Under the pieces are notes generated by a model. It searched no databases. It was not told the DNA's origin and saw nothing but the letters and a program-made list of their open reading frames with translations. A stretch of DNA of 61,925 nucleotides from Natronorubrum thiooxidans (GTDB lineage Archaea; Halobacteriota; Halobacteria; Halobacteriales; Natrialbaceae), in assembly GCF_900156475.1 (NCBI RefSeq), contig NZ_FTNR01000017.1, forward strand, positions 1-61,925, given 5' to 3'. Positions 7,743 through 16,390 of the stretch are shown here, piece by piece; the first letter of the stretch is position 1; the number at the start of each line of letters is the position of its first letter. The position numbers and the translations under genes are program-made.

Positions 7743-8807
7743 ATGTACACGGACAACGGATTCGACTATGACGTTGCGGTCGTCGGCGGCGGGCCGGCCG
7801 GGCTGACGAGTGCGCTCTATACGACGAGATTGGGGCTCGATACGATCGTCATCGATCGTGGCGGCGGTCGCGCAGCGATGATGCGTGAAACGCACAACGT
7901 CATCGGGATCGGCGAGGGGACGTCGGGCAACGAACTGTTGCAGACCGCTCGAGAGCAGATTCAGGGCTACGGCGCGGAGTACCAGCGCGACCTCGTCGAG
8001 GACGTCACGCCACTCGGCAACGACGTGGACGACGGCTACCGTGTCTCGATGGGCGACGAGAGCTACGATGTCTGCCGTGTCGTCCTCGCGATGGGCTTTA
8101 CCGACAACCGCCCGGAGCCACCGCTCCCGCCGACCGGCAGAGGGTTGCACTACTGTCTCCACTGTGATTCTTATATGTTCGTCGACGAACCTGTCTACGT
8201 AATGGGGACTGGCGAAGCCGCTGCATACGTCGCGATGATCATGCTGAACTACACCGATGATGTGGATCTGCTTACCCGCGGCGAGGAGCCGTCCTGGAGT
8301 GACGAGACGGCGACGATGCTCGAGGCCCATCCCGTCGACATCGTCACCGCAGAGCTTGTCGGGATGAACAAAGGCGAGAACGGCTGGCTCGAGTCCTTCG
8401 AGTTCGATGACGGACAGACTCGCTCCTACACCGGCGGCTTCCCGATGTACGGGTCCGACTACCACGACGATATTGTCGACGCGCTTGATCTCGAGCGAAA
8501 CGACGACGGTACCGTTGCTGTCGACGACCACGGCCAGACCTCCGTCGAAGGAGTGTACGCGGTCGGCGATCTCACCCCCGGGCACAAGCAGATCCCGGTC
8601 GCGATGGGCGAGGGAGCGAACGCGGGGATCGCCATCAACAAAGACCTACGGAGGTTCCCGCGCTCGCTCGAGGAACTCGAGTCGGAGGGTGAGGTGACGG
8701 CTGCGGACGTCCCCGCAATCTCGTCGGAACTCGAGTCGACTGCTGTCGATCACGAGGGCCACGCTGGTGGTCCTGACGGGCAGTCGCCAGTCGCCTCCGA
8801 CGACTGA
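7743..8807 (+). CDS. Thioredoxin-reductase-like FAD oxidoreductase
   Basis: 354 residues. FAD-binding GGGPAG motif at 15-20, redox-active CLHC (Cys138/Cys141) in the thioredoxin-reductase position, a second nucleotide fold beginning VYVMGTGEAAA at about 151, and the C-terminal FAD motif GVYAVGDLTPGHKQIPVAMG. The HRRxxxR signature that binds the NADPH 2'-phosphate is missing; the corresponding region reads LLTRGEEPSW. It therefore may not use NADPH, like other archaeal TrxR-like proteins. An acidic tail of about 50 residues follows the core. It may reduce a thioredoxin or a persulfide in the surrounding sulfur module. Substrate and donor are inference. Confidence 0.8.
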   Translation: MYTDNGFDYDVAVVGGGPAGLTSALYTTRLGLDTIVIDRGGGRAAMMRETHNVIGIGEGTSGNELLQTAREQIQGYGAEYQRDLVEDVTPLGNDVDDGYRVSMGDESYDVCRVVLAMGFTDNRPEPPLPPTGRGLHYCLHCDSYMFVDEPVYVMGTGEAAAYVAMIMLNYTDDVDLLTRGEEPSWSDETATMLEAHPVDIVTAELVGMNKGENGWLESFEFDDGQTRSYTGGFPMYGSDYHDDIVDALDLERNDDGTVAVDDHGQTSVEGVYAVGDLTPGHKQIPVAMGEGANAGIAINKDLRRFPRSLEELESEGEVTAADVPAISSELESTAVDHEGHAGGPDGQSPVASDD

Positions 8808-8939
8808 GCCGGACTGCTGTCTCGAGTTCTCGGTTCGACTGTGTCAGTTCCACGGCCGCGCCAGCGCTGACGTCCAGCCTGCTGTCTCTCGCCAGATATG
8901 AATGCGAGTCATTTATCCCCATTAGGATATTACCGGTTT

Positions 8940-9212
8940 ATGAAGAACGATATGAGTGTCAAAACTGAGACAAAAGCCGTCTCTGGATCCGCCCGTCGTG
9001 TCGTCGGCGTCGTACTGGGATCGTTCAGTGTTATCCTGTTGCTTTCGGCCGTCGCGTACTCTGTGACTGCCAACGTTGTCAACTGGGTGACGGTTGATTA
9101 TCTCGCCTATCCTGTTCACGAGGTTGCGCCCTTTGTCGTCATCAGTGGTGCAATCCTGACGATTCCGATCATCATCCCGACTGTTTTGGTTTCTGTGAAA
9201 ATTTTGCAGTAA
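8940..9212 (+). CDS. Small two-helix membrane protein, unknown
   Basis: 90 residues from the ATG at 8940, which lies 22-29 nt after an ATTTATCC box (leaderless). Two hydrophobic segments can be seen: GVVLGSFSVILLLSAVAYSV (about 22-41) and APFVVISGAILTIPIIIPTV (about 63-82). The linker contains Tyr and His (VDYLAYPVHEV). No family was recognised. An alternative start is the ATG at 8952. It sits between the TrxR-like and persulfide dioxygenase genes, on the same strand. Confidence 0.65.
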   Translation: MKNDMSVKTETKAVSGSARRVVGVVLGSFSVILLLSAVAYSVTANVVNWVTVDYLAYPVHEVAPFVVISGAILTIPIIIPTVLVSVKILQ

Positions 9213-9639
9213 TACCGCATGGTTTCTCCCGGTATCGATCTTGTCGCGGTGTTGTACCGATCGAGATAATTGGGTACGGTCTCTTGGACTGTCAGGGAAG
9301 TCGGTGTGCAGTGCTCTGGGCAATTTCTGTGACCCGTCTCGGGGTCAAGTGGTTCGAGGCGCCGTAAGCGTCTCGTCATCACGAGAGAGCGAGAGTGATC
9401 GGGTTTGGTTTGAATACTCGTTCCAGAAGCGTTCGCTTGAGTCGCCGGATTCGAATAGCGTACCGGCGTAGCCACGATTCAGCAGTGATGCAGACCACTC
9501 AAGCTCTCTCGAACGATCCCGAGGCACTTAGCCTGTTTTTCTGTAGATTCTTTCCGGTAGACTGTCGGTTCGCCTCGAAGGGGACAATTATTCTGCCTGC
9601 TCGAACCCTTAATATCAGCCCTCTCAAAGGCTCTCCCGT
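9213..9639. other. Spacer between small membrane protein and persulfide dioxygenase
   Basis: About 427 bases with no supported gene. A TATA-like CTTAATAT (9608-9615), 25-32 nt before the ATG at 9640, is the only element recognised. It was inspected for tRNA arms and none could be folded. Confidence 0.5.
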
Positions 9640-10815
9640 ATGGTTGAGACGATTTCGGCAGCGGATCTTCGGGACCGAATCGAAGCGGGAACGCTAGACG
9701 TGCTCTTCGACACGCGAGCACCGGACGATTACGAGGACTGGCGCATTTCGGAAGCGGAAAACATCGAGTACTCCGGATCTGACGACGAACTCGTTGGCGA
9801 GTTCGATCCCAGCGAGTACGAGACCGACGACGAAGTCGTCGTCACGTGTGCGACCGGTCGTTCTGCCGGGAAGTTCGCTGCGTACTTAGAGGAGGTCGAA
9901 GGCTTCGAAAACGTCGCATACGTTGATGGCGGGATGGAAGACTGGAGTCTGGTCTACGACGTCGTTCCGATCGCAACCGAGCGTGAGGACCTCGAACTCT
10001 TGCAACTCCAGCGACGCGCGAAGGGATGTCTCGGCTACCTCATCGGCTCGAAACGAACCGGGAAGGCGGCACTGGTCGACGTCACTCGTGCGACTGCTGC
10101 CTTCGAGCAGGCTGCTGCCAATCGCGGCTACGAGATCGATCGCGTCTTCGATACGCACATCCACGCTGATCACATCTCCGCGGGCCGCGACCTCGCCGAC
10201 AAGTACGGTGTCCCGTACCATCTCGGCGAACCCGCAAACACACGTGACCCGCAGTTCGAGTTCGATGGTCTCGAACCAAACGAGACGGTCATGGTCGGCG
10301 ACATTCCCGTCAAGGCCGTTCATACGCCGGGTCACACGACCGGCATGACCTCTTATCTCGTCGACGGCGAGGCGCTGCTGACCGGCGACACGCTGTTCGT
10401 CGAGTCGATCGGCCGAACTGAACTGCAGTTTGCCGGTGAGGACGCAAAGGGTGGCGCTCGTGTTCAGTACGAGACGCTCCAGCACAAAATCGCCACGATG
10501 CCCGACCATGTCAAGATCCTTCCCGGGCACTTCTCGCTGACCAACTGCGGCGAGTACATCGATGTTGAGCCCGGTATGCCGATGTTTTCGACTGTCGGTG
10601 AGATCTGGGCGAAAAACGAGATTATCCAGCTCGAGGAAGACGAGTTCGTCGAGCACATGTTCGATAACCTGCCGTCCAAGCCGCCGAACTACGAGAAGGT
10701 TATCGAGACGAACCTCGGCGTCTACGAACCCGATGGCGAGGACGAGCGCAACGAACTCGAACTCGGCCCCAACCGCTGTGCGGCGACCGAGGATAGTGCC
10801 GTTGCCGACGACTGA
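9640..10815 (+). CDS. Rhodanese/metallo-beta-lactamase persulfide dioxygenase-like protein
   Basis: 391 residues in two domains. Residues 1-110 form a single rhodanese domain with the active cysteine Cys70 (VVTCATGRSAGKF). Residues 115-330 are a metallo-beta-lactamase fold with THIHADHISAG (His173, His175, Asp177, His178), HTPGHT (His232), LTGDTLF (Asp250) and LPGHF (His297), the ETHE1/persulfide dioxygenase pattern. These enzymes use an Fe(II) centre and oxygen to oxidise glutathione or other thiol persulfide to sulfite. In rhodanese fusions the attached domain is thought to exchange sulfane sulfur with thiosulfate. Haloarchaea use gamma-glutamylcysteine or CoA-like thiols, so the acceptor thiol probably differs. 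It lies between SQR, which makes persulfide, and a sulfite exporter. Confidence 0.88.
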   Translation: MVETISAADLRDRIEAGTLDVLFDTRAPDDYEDWRISEAENIEYSGSDDELVGEFDPSEYETDDEVVVTCATGRSAGKFAAYLEEVEGFENVAYVDGGMEDWSLVYDVVPIATEREDLELLQLQRRAKGCLGYLIGSKRTGKAALVDVTRATAAFEQAAANRGYEIDRVFDTHIHADHISAGRDLADKYGVPYHLGEPANTRDPQFEFDGLEPNETVMVGDIPVKAVHTPGHTTGMTSYLVDGEALLTGDTLFVESIGRTELQFAGEDAKGGARVQYETLQHKIATMPDHVKILPGHFSLTNCGEYIDVEPGMPMFSTVGEIWAKNEIIQLEEDEFVEHMFDNLPSKPPNYEKVIETNLGVYEPDGEDERNELELGPNRCAATEDSAVADD

Positions 10816-10928
10816 GCAGCGACCTCACACCGCGATGAACACGATCTGCGTAGACGGCCGACGGACCTGATTACACGAGTAGATATGTCTTCACGAACTA
10901 CTGAACGTTCACCGAACAGCAACGAACT

Positions 10929-11090
10929 ATGGCAGGACTAGAAGTACCGAGCTGGGATCCACAGGCGGCACTCGTTATCGGGGTCGTCTTGTTCGAGGCG
11001 ATCGTCCTGTACGTCGGGTACGGGGGCCTCGAACGCCTCGTCGGCTCGCACCTGATTGACGCCTTCGTCGGGGGTGATGATACTGCTTGA
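10929..11090 (+). CDS. 53-residue membrane protein upstream of TauE (DUF7512-like)
   Basis: Reads MAGLEVPSWDPQAA, then one hydrophobic helix (ALVIGVVLFEAIVLYVGYGG), then an amphipathic tail ending in GGDDTA. Its last 14 bases overlap the start of the exporter gene in another frame, so translation is probably coupled. The length, single helix and fixed position before a TauE/SafE gene match the small haloarchaeal DUF7512 proteins as I recall them. It is probably an accessory subunit of the exporter; function is unproven. Confidence 0.7.
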   Translation: MAGLEVPSWDPQAALVIGVVLFEAIVLYVGYGGLERLVGSHLIDAFVGGDDTA

Positions 11091-12132
11091 CTCCGTCCTC
11101 GGCACGATAGGCGGCTCGCCGGAGCTTCTGGCCCTGTTCGTCGGTTTCGGGCTTCTCGTCGGCATCCTGTTCGGGTTCTTCGGCATGGGCGGGTCGTTCC
11201 TGGTTACGCCAGCGTTGCTGATGATGGGGTATCCAGCCCGGGTCGCGGTTGGCAGCGGGATGGCGTTCGTCTTCGGGACGGCCGTCATCGCGACGATGAA
11301 ACACCACGACCTCGGCCAGGTTGACTACAAACTCGGGGGTATCATGATCGCCGGGACGACCATCGGCATTGAGGTCGGTCGTGCGGCCGTCTTCTATCTC
11401 GAGGAACTCGGGTTGGCAGGCGGGATCATCAGCGTCGTGTATGTCCTGTTGCTGGGCGCGATCGGTTTCCTCGTCACACGGGACGCGCTGAACGGCGATG
11501 GTGGCGGTGGGGTCGACCACGACGCCGCCGACAAGGATCTCAGCGACTACGAGATTCCTGAAATCGCACAGACCATCCAGCAGACCGTCCGTATTCCGCC
11601 GATGGTCACGCTCCGCGGCGACGTCCGCGTGTCAGCGTGGGTGATCACGGCCGTCGCCTTCTCGACCGGCCTGTTGTCGGGCTTTCTCGGCGTTGGCGGC
11701 GGCTTCATCCGGATGCCAGCAATGATCTATGCCATCGGCGCACCGGTTCCCGTCGCCGTCGGTACTGACCTCTTCGAGATCGTCTTCTCGGGGGCGATCG
11801 GGAGTTACCTCTACGGACAGGGTGGCGGCGTCGACCTCGGTATCGTCGTCCCGCTGTTGTTCGGGAGTGCACTTGGGGCCCGGATCGGCTCGGCTGCGAC
11901 CGCCGTCGTCGATGCCGACGGCATCAAAGTCTACTTCGGCGGGATGTTGCTCGCCGGTTCCGTCGCGGTCGGCATCGGCGAGGTCGGAAGCTATCTCGGG
12001 AACGAACTCCTCGAGACCGTCGGACTGGTGTTGGTCCTCGGTGCGGCGCTGATCGTCGCATCCGCGGTCGTCTACACCAGTCTGCAGTCGCTTCGCGAAA
12101 CCCGCCGTCAGCAGCCGTCGGTAGCGGACTGA
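11077..12132 (+). CDS. TauE/SafE family sulfite (anion) exporter
   Basis: 351 residues, about eight membrane helices in two repeats. Each repeat begins with the family's glycine-rich element: GILFGFFGMGGSFLVTPALL in the first and GFLGVGGGFIRMPAMIY in the second. A cytoplasmic hydrophilic loop of about 70 residues (DGGGGVDHDAADKDLSD...) separates the halves. Family members move sulfite, sulfoacetate and related anions out of the cell. In this position it would export the sulfite made by the persulfide dioxygenase. The ATG at 11077 was chosen over a TTG at 11056; it overlaps the preceding small gene by 14 nt. Substrate is inferred from context. Confidence 0.87.
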   Translation: MILLDSVLGTIGGSPELLALFVGFGLLVGILFGFFGMGGSFLVTPALLMMGYPARVAVGSGMAFVFGTAVIATMKHHDLGQVDYKLGGIMIAGTTIGIEVGRAAVFYLEELGLAGGIISVVYVLLLGAIGFLVTRDALNGDGGGGVDHDAADKDLSDYEIPEIAQTIQQTVRIPPMVTLRGDVRVSAWVITAVAFSTGLLSGFLGVGGGFIRMPAMIYAIGAPVPVAVGTDLFEIVFSGAIGSYLYGQGGGVDLGIVVPLLFGSALGARIGSAATAVVDADGIKVYFGGMLLAGSVAVGIGEVGSYLGNELLETVGLVLVLGAALIVASAVVYTSLQSLRETRRQQPSVAD

Positions 12133-12336
12133 CGGCTCGAGCGGCGAGGTTGAGGCAATATTTTCTGTCGCCGGTTCCGCCGGCGATCACACGCCGAAAA
12201 TCGTTGCGTCCGACTGGTTTAGGCCCCGTGGGTCCCTAGCCACACTCGTGATGGGAGCGACGAGACCGAACCGAGACTCGAGAGACACACGCCACTGCCA
12301 GTTTATGAACGGACATCTGCGACCGGCTTTGGGACC

Positions 12337-13095
12337 ATGAGCGCAGTGCCGGCCGATCGACTTCGCGAACTCACGTTCCGCCTCGAGCACGATCCCGACG
12401 GTGATCGAATCACGACGATCTTGTGCCAGCATGAGACACTCGAGCTATCGACGATCGACATCGTCCTCGGAAACGGCTCGTACACGCGACTCGTCCAGCT
12501 CACTGGCGATCCGGACGCGGCTGACTCCCTCCAGACGGCGCTCGAGGACCACGACTACTGTCCGCGTGCGGTCGATCCCGAGGCCTGTGGGGGACAGCGG
12601 TCGTGGTATCGTCTCGAGTGTTCCCCGAGGCGTCGACTGATCTACGTGTACGCTGAAGACGTCCAGTCGTGCCCGTCCGTCGAAGCGCTTTTGACGACGA
12701 ACTTGAACTGCGGTACGATCTGTGAGAGTCGACATTGCGGCGAGACGGTGTGGTGGCGACTGCTCATGCGATCCGACGAGGCCGTGAGCACGCTCTACGA
12801 TCGTCTTCACGGCATCCTCGGGGAAGACGTAACGCTCGAGATGGGCCATCTCGGAACGGCGACGGAGTGGCACGGCGACGGCATCGTCGACGTCGGCCTG
12901 TCGGGCTCACAGCGAGAGGCGCTCGAAGCGGCGGCCTCGCGCGGGTACTACGAGCGGCCCCGAGAGATCACCCTCGAGGCACTCGCCTCGGACCTCGACG
13001 TCCCGGAATCGACGCTTTCCTACCGGCTTCGGATGGCCGAATCGACGCTCGTCAAGCGCCATCTCGAGCGGTTCGGCGACGGTCCCTTGGCTTGA
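12337..13095 (+). CDS. Bat-type HTH transcriptional regulator, cysteine-rich
   Basis: 252 residues. The C-terminal 55 residues are the HTH_10 domain of bacterio-opsin-activator-like regulators (LSGSQREALEAAASRGYYER, then LASDLDVPESTLSYRLRMAE). The N-terminal 190 residues would be the sensor part. They carry eight cysteines (30, 75, 84, 95, 112, 125, 129, 134), including a CGTICESRHC cluster, which is striking in a haloarchaeal protein. A role as a thiol, metal or sulfane-sulfur sensor is inference. It sits between the sulfur module and cydAB and is transcribed in the same direction, so either could be its target. Confidence 0.8.
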   Translation: MSAVPADRLRELTFRLEHDPDGDRITTILCQHETLELSTIDIVLGNGSYTRLVQLTGDPDAADSLQTALEDHDYCPRAVDPEACGGQRSWYRLECSPRRRLIYVYAEDVQSCPSVEALLTTNLNCGTICESRHCGETVWWRLLMRSDEAVSTLYDRLHGILGEDVTLEMGHLGTATEWHGDGIVDVGLSGSQREALEAAASRGYYERPREITLEALASDLDVPESTLSYRLRMAESTLVKRHLERFGDGPLA

Positions 13096-13204
13096 CGACG
13101 TCGTCGCTCCCCTTCTGTCGGACGATTGCGTGCCAGTGGGCCGAGCAGTGGTGAGAAGCATCGGCAGCTGTTTTTGTCAGAACAGTATCTAGTACAGTGG
13201 TTTT

Positions 13205-13235
13205 GGTTTAACAATCGAATCTTGGCTATAGCCAA
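13205..13235 (+). promoter_or_regulatory. Promoter/operator region of cydAB with a 14-bp perfect palindrome
   Basis: GGTTTAAC at 13205-13212 resembles a TATA box. Ten bases later the perfect palindrome TTGGCTATAGCCAA (13222-13235) lies where transcription would begin, 14 nt before the ATG at 13250. A dyad between TATA box and start is the usual place for an archaeal repressor site. Confidence 0.55.
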
Positions 13236-13249
13236 AGACTAGTTTACTG

Positions 13250-14758
13250 ATGTGTAACCCCTACCGTCGGATAGCAGGTGTAGACAGCATGTTCCCTACC
13301 TCGGAGCCTTCGATACCGGCACTCGCATCCGCGTATGCGGGAGATGTACTGACACTGGCGTTTCTGACGCCCGAACTGGCAAGTCGCATCCAGTTTGGCT
13401 GGACGATTACGATCCACATCATCTTCGCGGCGCTCTCGGTCGGACTCGCGCCGTTTCTCGTCTACGTCACTGTCCAAGAGGTCAGGACCGGCGAGAAACG
13501 ATACGCACGGCTTCGCGAGTTCTGGACGAAAGTCTTCGCCATTGGATTCGTGATGGGGACCGTTACCGGCATTCCGATGGGATTCATGTTCGGGACGAAC
13601 TTCGCCGCGTTCTCGACGGCCGCCGGCGAGATGATCGGTGGTCCGCTCTCGTTCGAAGCGAAGATGGCGTTCATGCTCGAGGCGGTCGCGCTTGGCGTGT
13701 TGCTGTTCGGTCGTGAGCGCGTTTCGGGCAAGATGTACGCCCTCTCGTCGGTTTTTGTCGCCCTCGGTGCGTGGCTGTCCGCGTTCTGGATCCTCGTCGT
13801 CAACTCCTGGATGCAGACGCCACGCGGGTACGAAGTCGTGATGGAGGGCGGTGTGCCAATCGCGAAACTCACCGATCCGACGGCGGCGTTTTTCAATCCC
13901 CGATTTCCGTGGATGTACGTCCACATGCAAAACGCAGCGATCATCTCCGTGACGCTCGTAATTGCAGGGATAGCCGCCTACTTCGTCTGGCAAAATCGCG
14001 ACAGCGACGTCTGGCGGACCGCACTCCGTGCTGCCGTCGTCGTCCTGCTGGTGACGTCGGCCTTTCAGGCGATCCACGGTGATATGTACGGCCGCCATGT
14101 CGCTGAGACACAGCCACACAAGTTCGCCGCGATGGAAGCCCACTATGAAACGGGGGAGGCCGATCTCCACCTCATCGCGATCCCGACCGATCTCGATGCG
14201 ATCACCGATCCGCGGGCGGACAACCTCTATACGATCAGCATTCCCCAACTCGGGTCGTTCCTCGCTAGCGGGGGTGATCCAACCGCCGAGGTGACCGGCC
14301 TCAACGACTTCGAGTACGAATCACCGCCCGTGGCGTGGGTGTTCTGGTCCTTCCGGATCATGGTCGGGCTCGGCTTCTGGTTTATCGGACTGGGTGCCTG
14401 GGGCACGTACCGCCTCTGGAAAGGCGGTCTCTACGATGACGAACGCTACCTGCAGGCGCTGATGCTGTCGTCGCCGCTGGGGTTCGTCGCACTGATCACC
14501 GGCTGGTACGTCACCGAAATCGGTCGTCAGCCGTGGATCATCCAGGACGTGCTTACGACCGCAGACGGCGTCTCGCCGCCGCTGTCGTCGGCGGAAGCGA
14601 CCTTCACGCTGATCGCGTTCGTGGTCGGCTACGTGCTGCTGTTCGGGGTCTTCCTCTATGTCCTCAAGCGACTCATCGACGAGGAAGCCGAGCGACACAC
14701 GGTCGGCATCGAGGAAGACGACCGACCCGACTCGCCGGGGGTGATCGCGGATGACTGA
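13250..14758 (+). CDS. cydA: Cytochrome bd oxidase subunit I
   Basis: 502 residues, about nine membrane helices. Terminal oxidase subunit carrying hemes b and d, taking electrons from quinol and reducing oxygen to water. Visible marks: TIHIIFAALSVGLAPF with the heme-ligand histidine, MYVHMQNAA with the second histidine, WSFRIMVGLGFW with the heme b558 methionine, and the diagnostic GRQPW motif near residue 425. The Q-loop region is short. Start 13250 was chosen because a TATA-like box lies about 40 nt upstream; an ATG at 13289 (MFPTSEPS) is an alternative. It overlaps cydB by 8 nt. bd oxidases tolerate sulfide, which fits the neighbouring sulfide-oxidising genes. Confidence 0.93.
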   Translation: MCNPYRRIAGVDSMFPTSEPSIPALASAYAGDVLTLAFLTPELASRIQFGWTITIHIIFAALSVGLAPFLVYVTVQEVRTGEKRYARLREFWTKVFAIGFVMGTVTGIPMGFMFGTNFAAFSTAAGEMIGGPLSFEAKMAFMLEAVALGVLLFGRERVSGKMYALSSVFVALGAWLSAFWILVVNSWMQTPRGYEVVMEGGVPIAKLTDPTAAFFNPRFPWMYVHMQNAAIISVTLVIAGIAAYFVWQNRDSDVWRTALRAAVVVLLVTSAFQAIHGDMYGRHVAETQPHKFAAMEAHYETGEADLHLIAIPTDLDAITDPRADNLYTISIPQLGSFLASGGDPTAEVTGLNDFEYESPPVAWVFWSFRIMVGLGFWFIGLGAWGTYRLWKGGLYDDERYLQALMLSSPLGFVALITGWYVTEIGRQPWIIQDVLTTADGVSPPLSSAEATFTLIAFVVGYVLLFGVFLYVLKRLIDEEAERHTVGIEEDDRPDSPGVIADD

Positions 14759-15746
14759 ACTCCTCTCGGACTCGGCGTACGTACTCGAGTCGTTACCCGA
14801 ACTCTGGTTCGGGCTCGTGATGCTCACACTTGGCGTGTATCTCCTGCTCGATGGCTTCGACTTCGGTCTCGGAATCCTGTTCGCCGAGGCAGACGAGACC
14901 GAACGGGAGACTATGCTCGCCGCCTTTGGCCCGCTCTGGAAGGCGAACGAAGTCTGGCTCGTCCTCTTCGGGACCGTGCTGTTTGCCGGCTTTCCGGCGG
15001 TGTACGCGAACATCCTCAGTCGTCACTACATGCTGGTCTTTGCGATCTTGCTGGCACTGGGCCTCCGGGGGCTCGGCGTGAAACTCCGCGAGGAACGCGA
15101 CGACGAGCAGTGGATCCGGTTCTGGGACGCCTGTTTCGTCGCCGGCAGCACTGCTTCCCCGTTGTTGCTCGGCGCGTTCGTCGCGAGCTGGGTGCTCGGC
15201 GAATCGTCGGCGCTTGCTGTGGGGCCGATCGTCGTCGGGGTCACCGTCGTCGCACTCTCGGTCGTCCTCGGGGCGGCGTTTCTCACCGGCAAGACCCGTG
15301 GGACGCTCCGCGAGCGAGTCATTCGTCGAGGGCGAGCGGCGACGGTCGTCTACGTCGGTCTATTCGTGCTCACGGCGGCGCTGTTGTTCGTTCGCTATCC
15401 GGAGTTCCAGTCGGTTATCTGGTCGCTGTCGACCGCTGCGATCGTCATCTCGACGCTCGTCTTCGCGCTTTTGAGCACCATCGCCGCGGCCAGCGGACGC
15501 GACCGCGAGGCGTTCCTCGCGGCGGCGGGGCTTGCAGTCGCGTTCGTTCTCTTCGTGGCCACGCTGCTGTATCCTGCCGTCGATCCAGCGGCTGGCCTGT
15601 CGATCACCGATGCCGTCGTCTCACCGCTCTCGCTCAATCTGACGGCCGTTTTTGCGGCCGTGTTCCTGCCGATCATCGGTGCCTATTTCGTGTTCCTCTA
15701 TACGCTGTTCGGCGGCCCAGCGAGTCCCGAAACCGGGTACCACTGA
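14751..15746 (+). CDS. cydB: Cytochrome bd oxidase subunit II
   Basis: 331 residues, about eight membrane helices, starting eight bases before the end of cydA (translational coupling). Family signatures are WFGLVMLTLGVYLLLDGFDF near the N-terminus and the FGPLWKANEVWLV segment at about 60-72. CydB forms the heterodimer with CydA and stabilises the heme groups. Length is normal. No small CydX-like gene was recognised after it. Confidence 0.92.
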   Translation: MTELLSDSAYVLESLPELWFGLVMLTLGVYLLLDGFDFGLGILFAEADETERETMLAAFGPLWKANEVWLVLFGTVLFAGFPAVYANILSRHYMLVFAILLALGLRGLGVKLREERDDEQWIRFWDACFVAGSTASPLLLGAFVASWVLGESSALAVGPIVVGVTVVALSVVLGAAFLTGKTRGTLRERVIRRGRAATVVYVGLFVLTAALLFVRYPEFQSVIWSLSTAAIVISTLVFALLSTIAAASGRDREAFLAAAGLAVAFVLFVATLLYPAVDPAAGLSITDAVVSPLSLNLTAVFAAVFLPIIGAYFVFLYTLFGGPASPETGYH

Positions 15747-16390
15747 CCCTCTCTCGAGTTCGCTCCTCTTTGATACGGACTGCTGTCGTCACTGACCGCC
15801 GATCACCGACCCCGTCTCTGGTGATCGGCCGTAACTCGGTCCAGCAGACCGTATGAGTCGTGACGGCCGTGTTTCGAATCCGACTCTCGTCCGATGATCC
15901 GTCCGGCGATTCGATCACCGTGTTTGATTGTAGCTGGGTCGGGATCGTGAATAGTACGTAAACAAATATATATCCGATCTCCTATTCTTCTCGACATATT
16001 ATCTCCGACTCGAGAGCAAAAGCGCTTGTCTCGAGGGTAGCTTGTTATTCGATAGACTTAGACGCAGTAGACGTTGTCTACGGGAGTTACAGATTTGAAC
16101 ACGCTTTTGATATCGACGACTCGTTTCGGTCCCACAATACGGGCGTCTGATTGCTAAACTGCGTTTAGAGCTCTTCTATAGGCATATGTGTGCTATTTTT
16201 ATCTCTCTATCTGTGGTTCTTGCTCAAAAATTATACTACACCAATATGTGTAATTCTCTATTAGTATATGAATACTATAAATTCTGTATTTGTTTGGATC
16301 TGCAGCGGGTTCGCGGTCGCTCTGGGACTATAATAACAGTCCGTCTGAGATCGCGATGACGACCGGGACTCGAATCGAGATTGCTCTCCG
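15747..16390. other. Convergent spacer between cydB and proA
   Basis: About 644 bases, becoming very AT-rich from 15960 to 16300. Both flanking genes end here, so no promoter is needed. No gene, tRNA or clear terminator was recognised. Confidence 0.5.

Noticed and set aside
9213-9639. Possible tRNA in the spacer near GCCGGATTCGAATAGCG
   Set aside because: No acceptor, D or anticodon stems could be formed around it.
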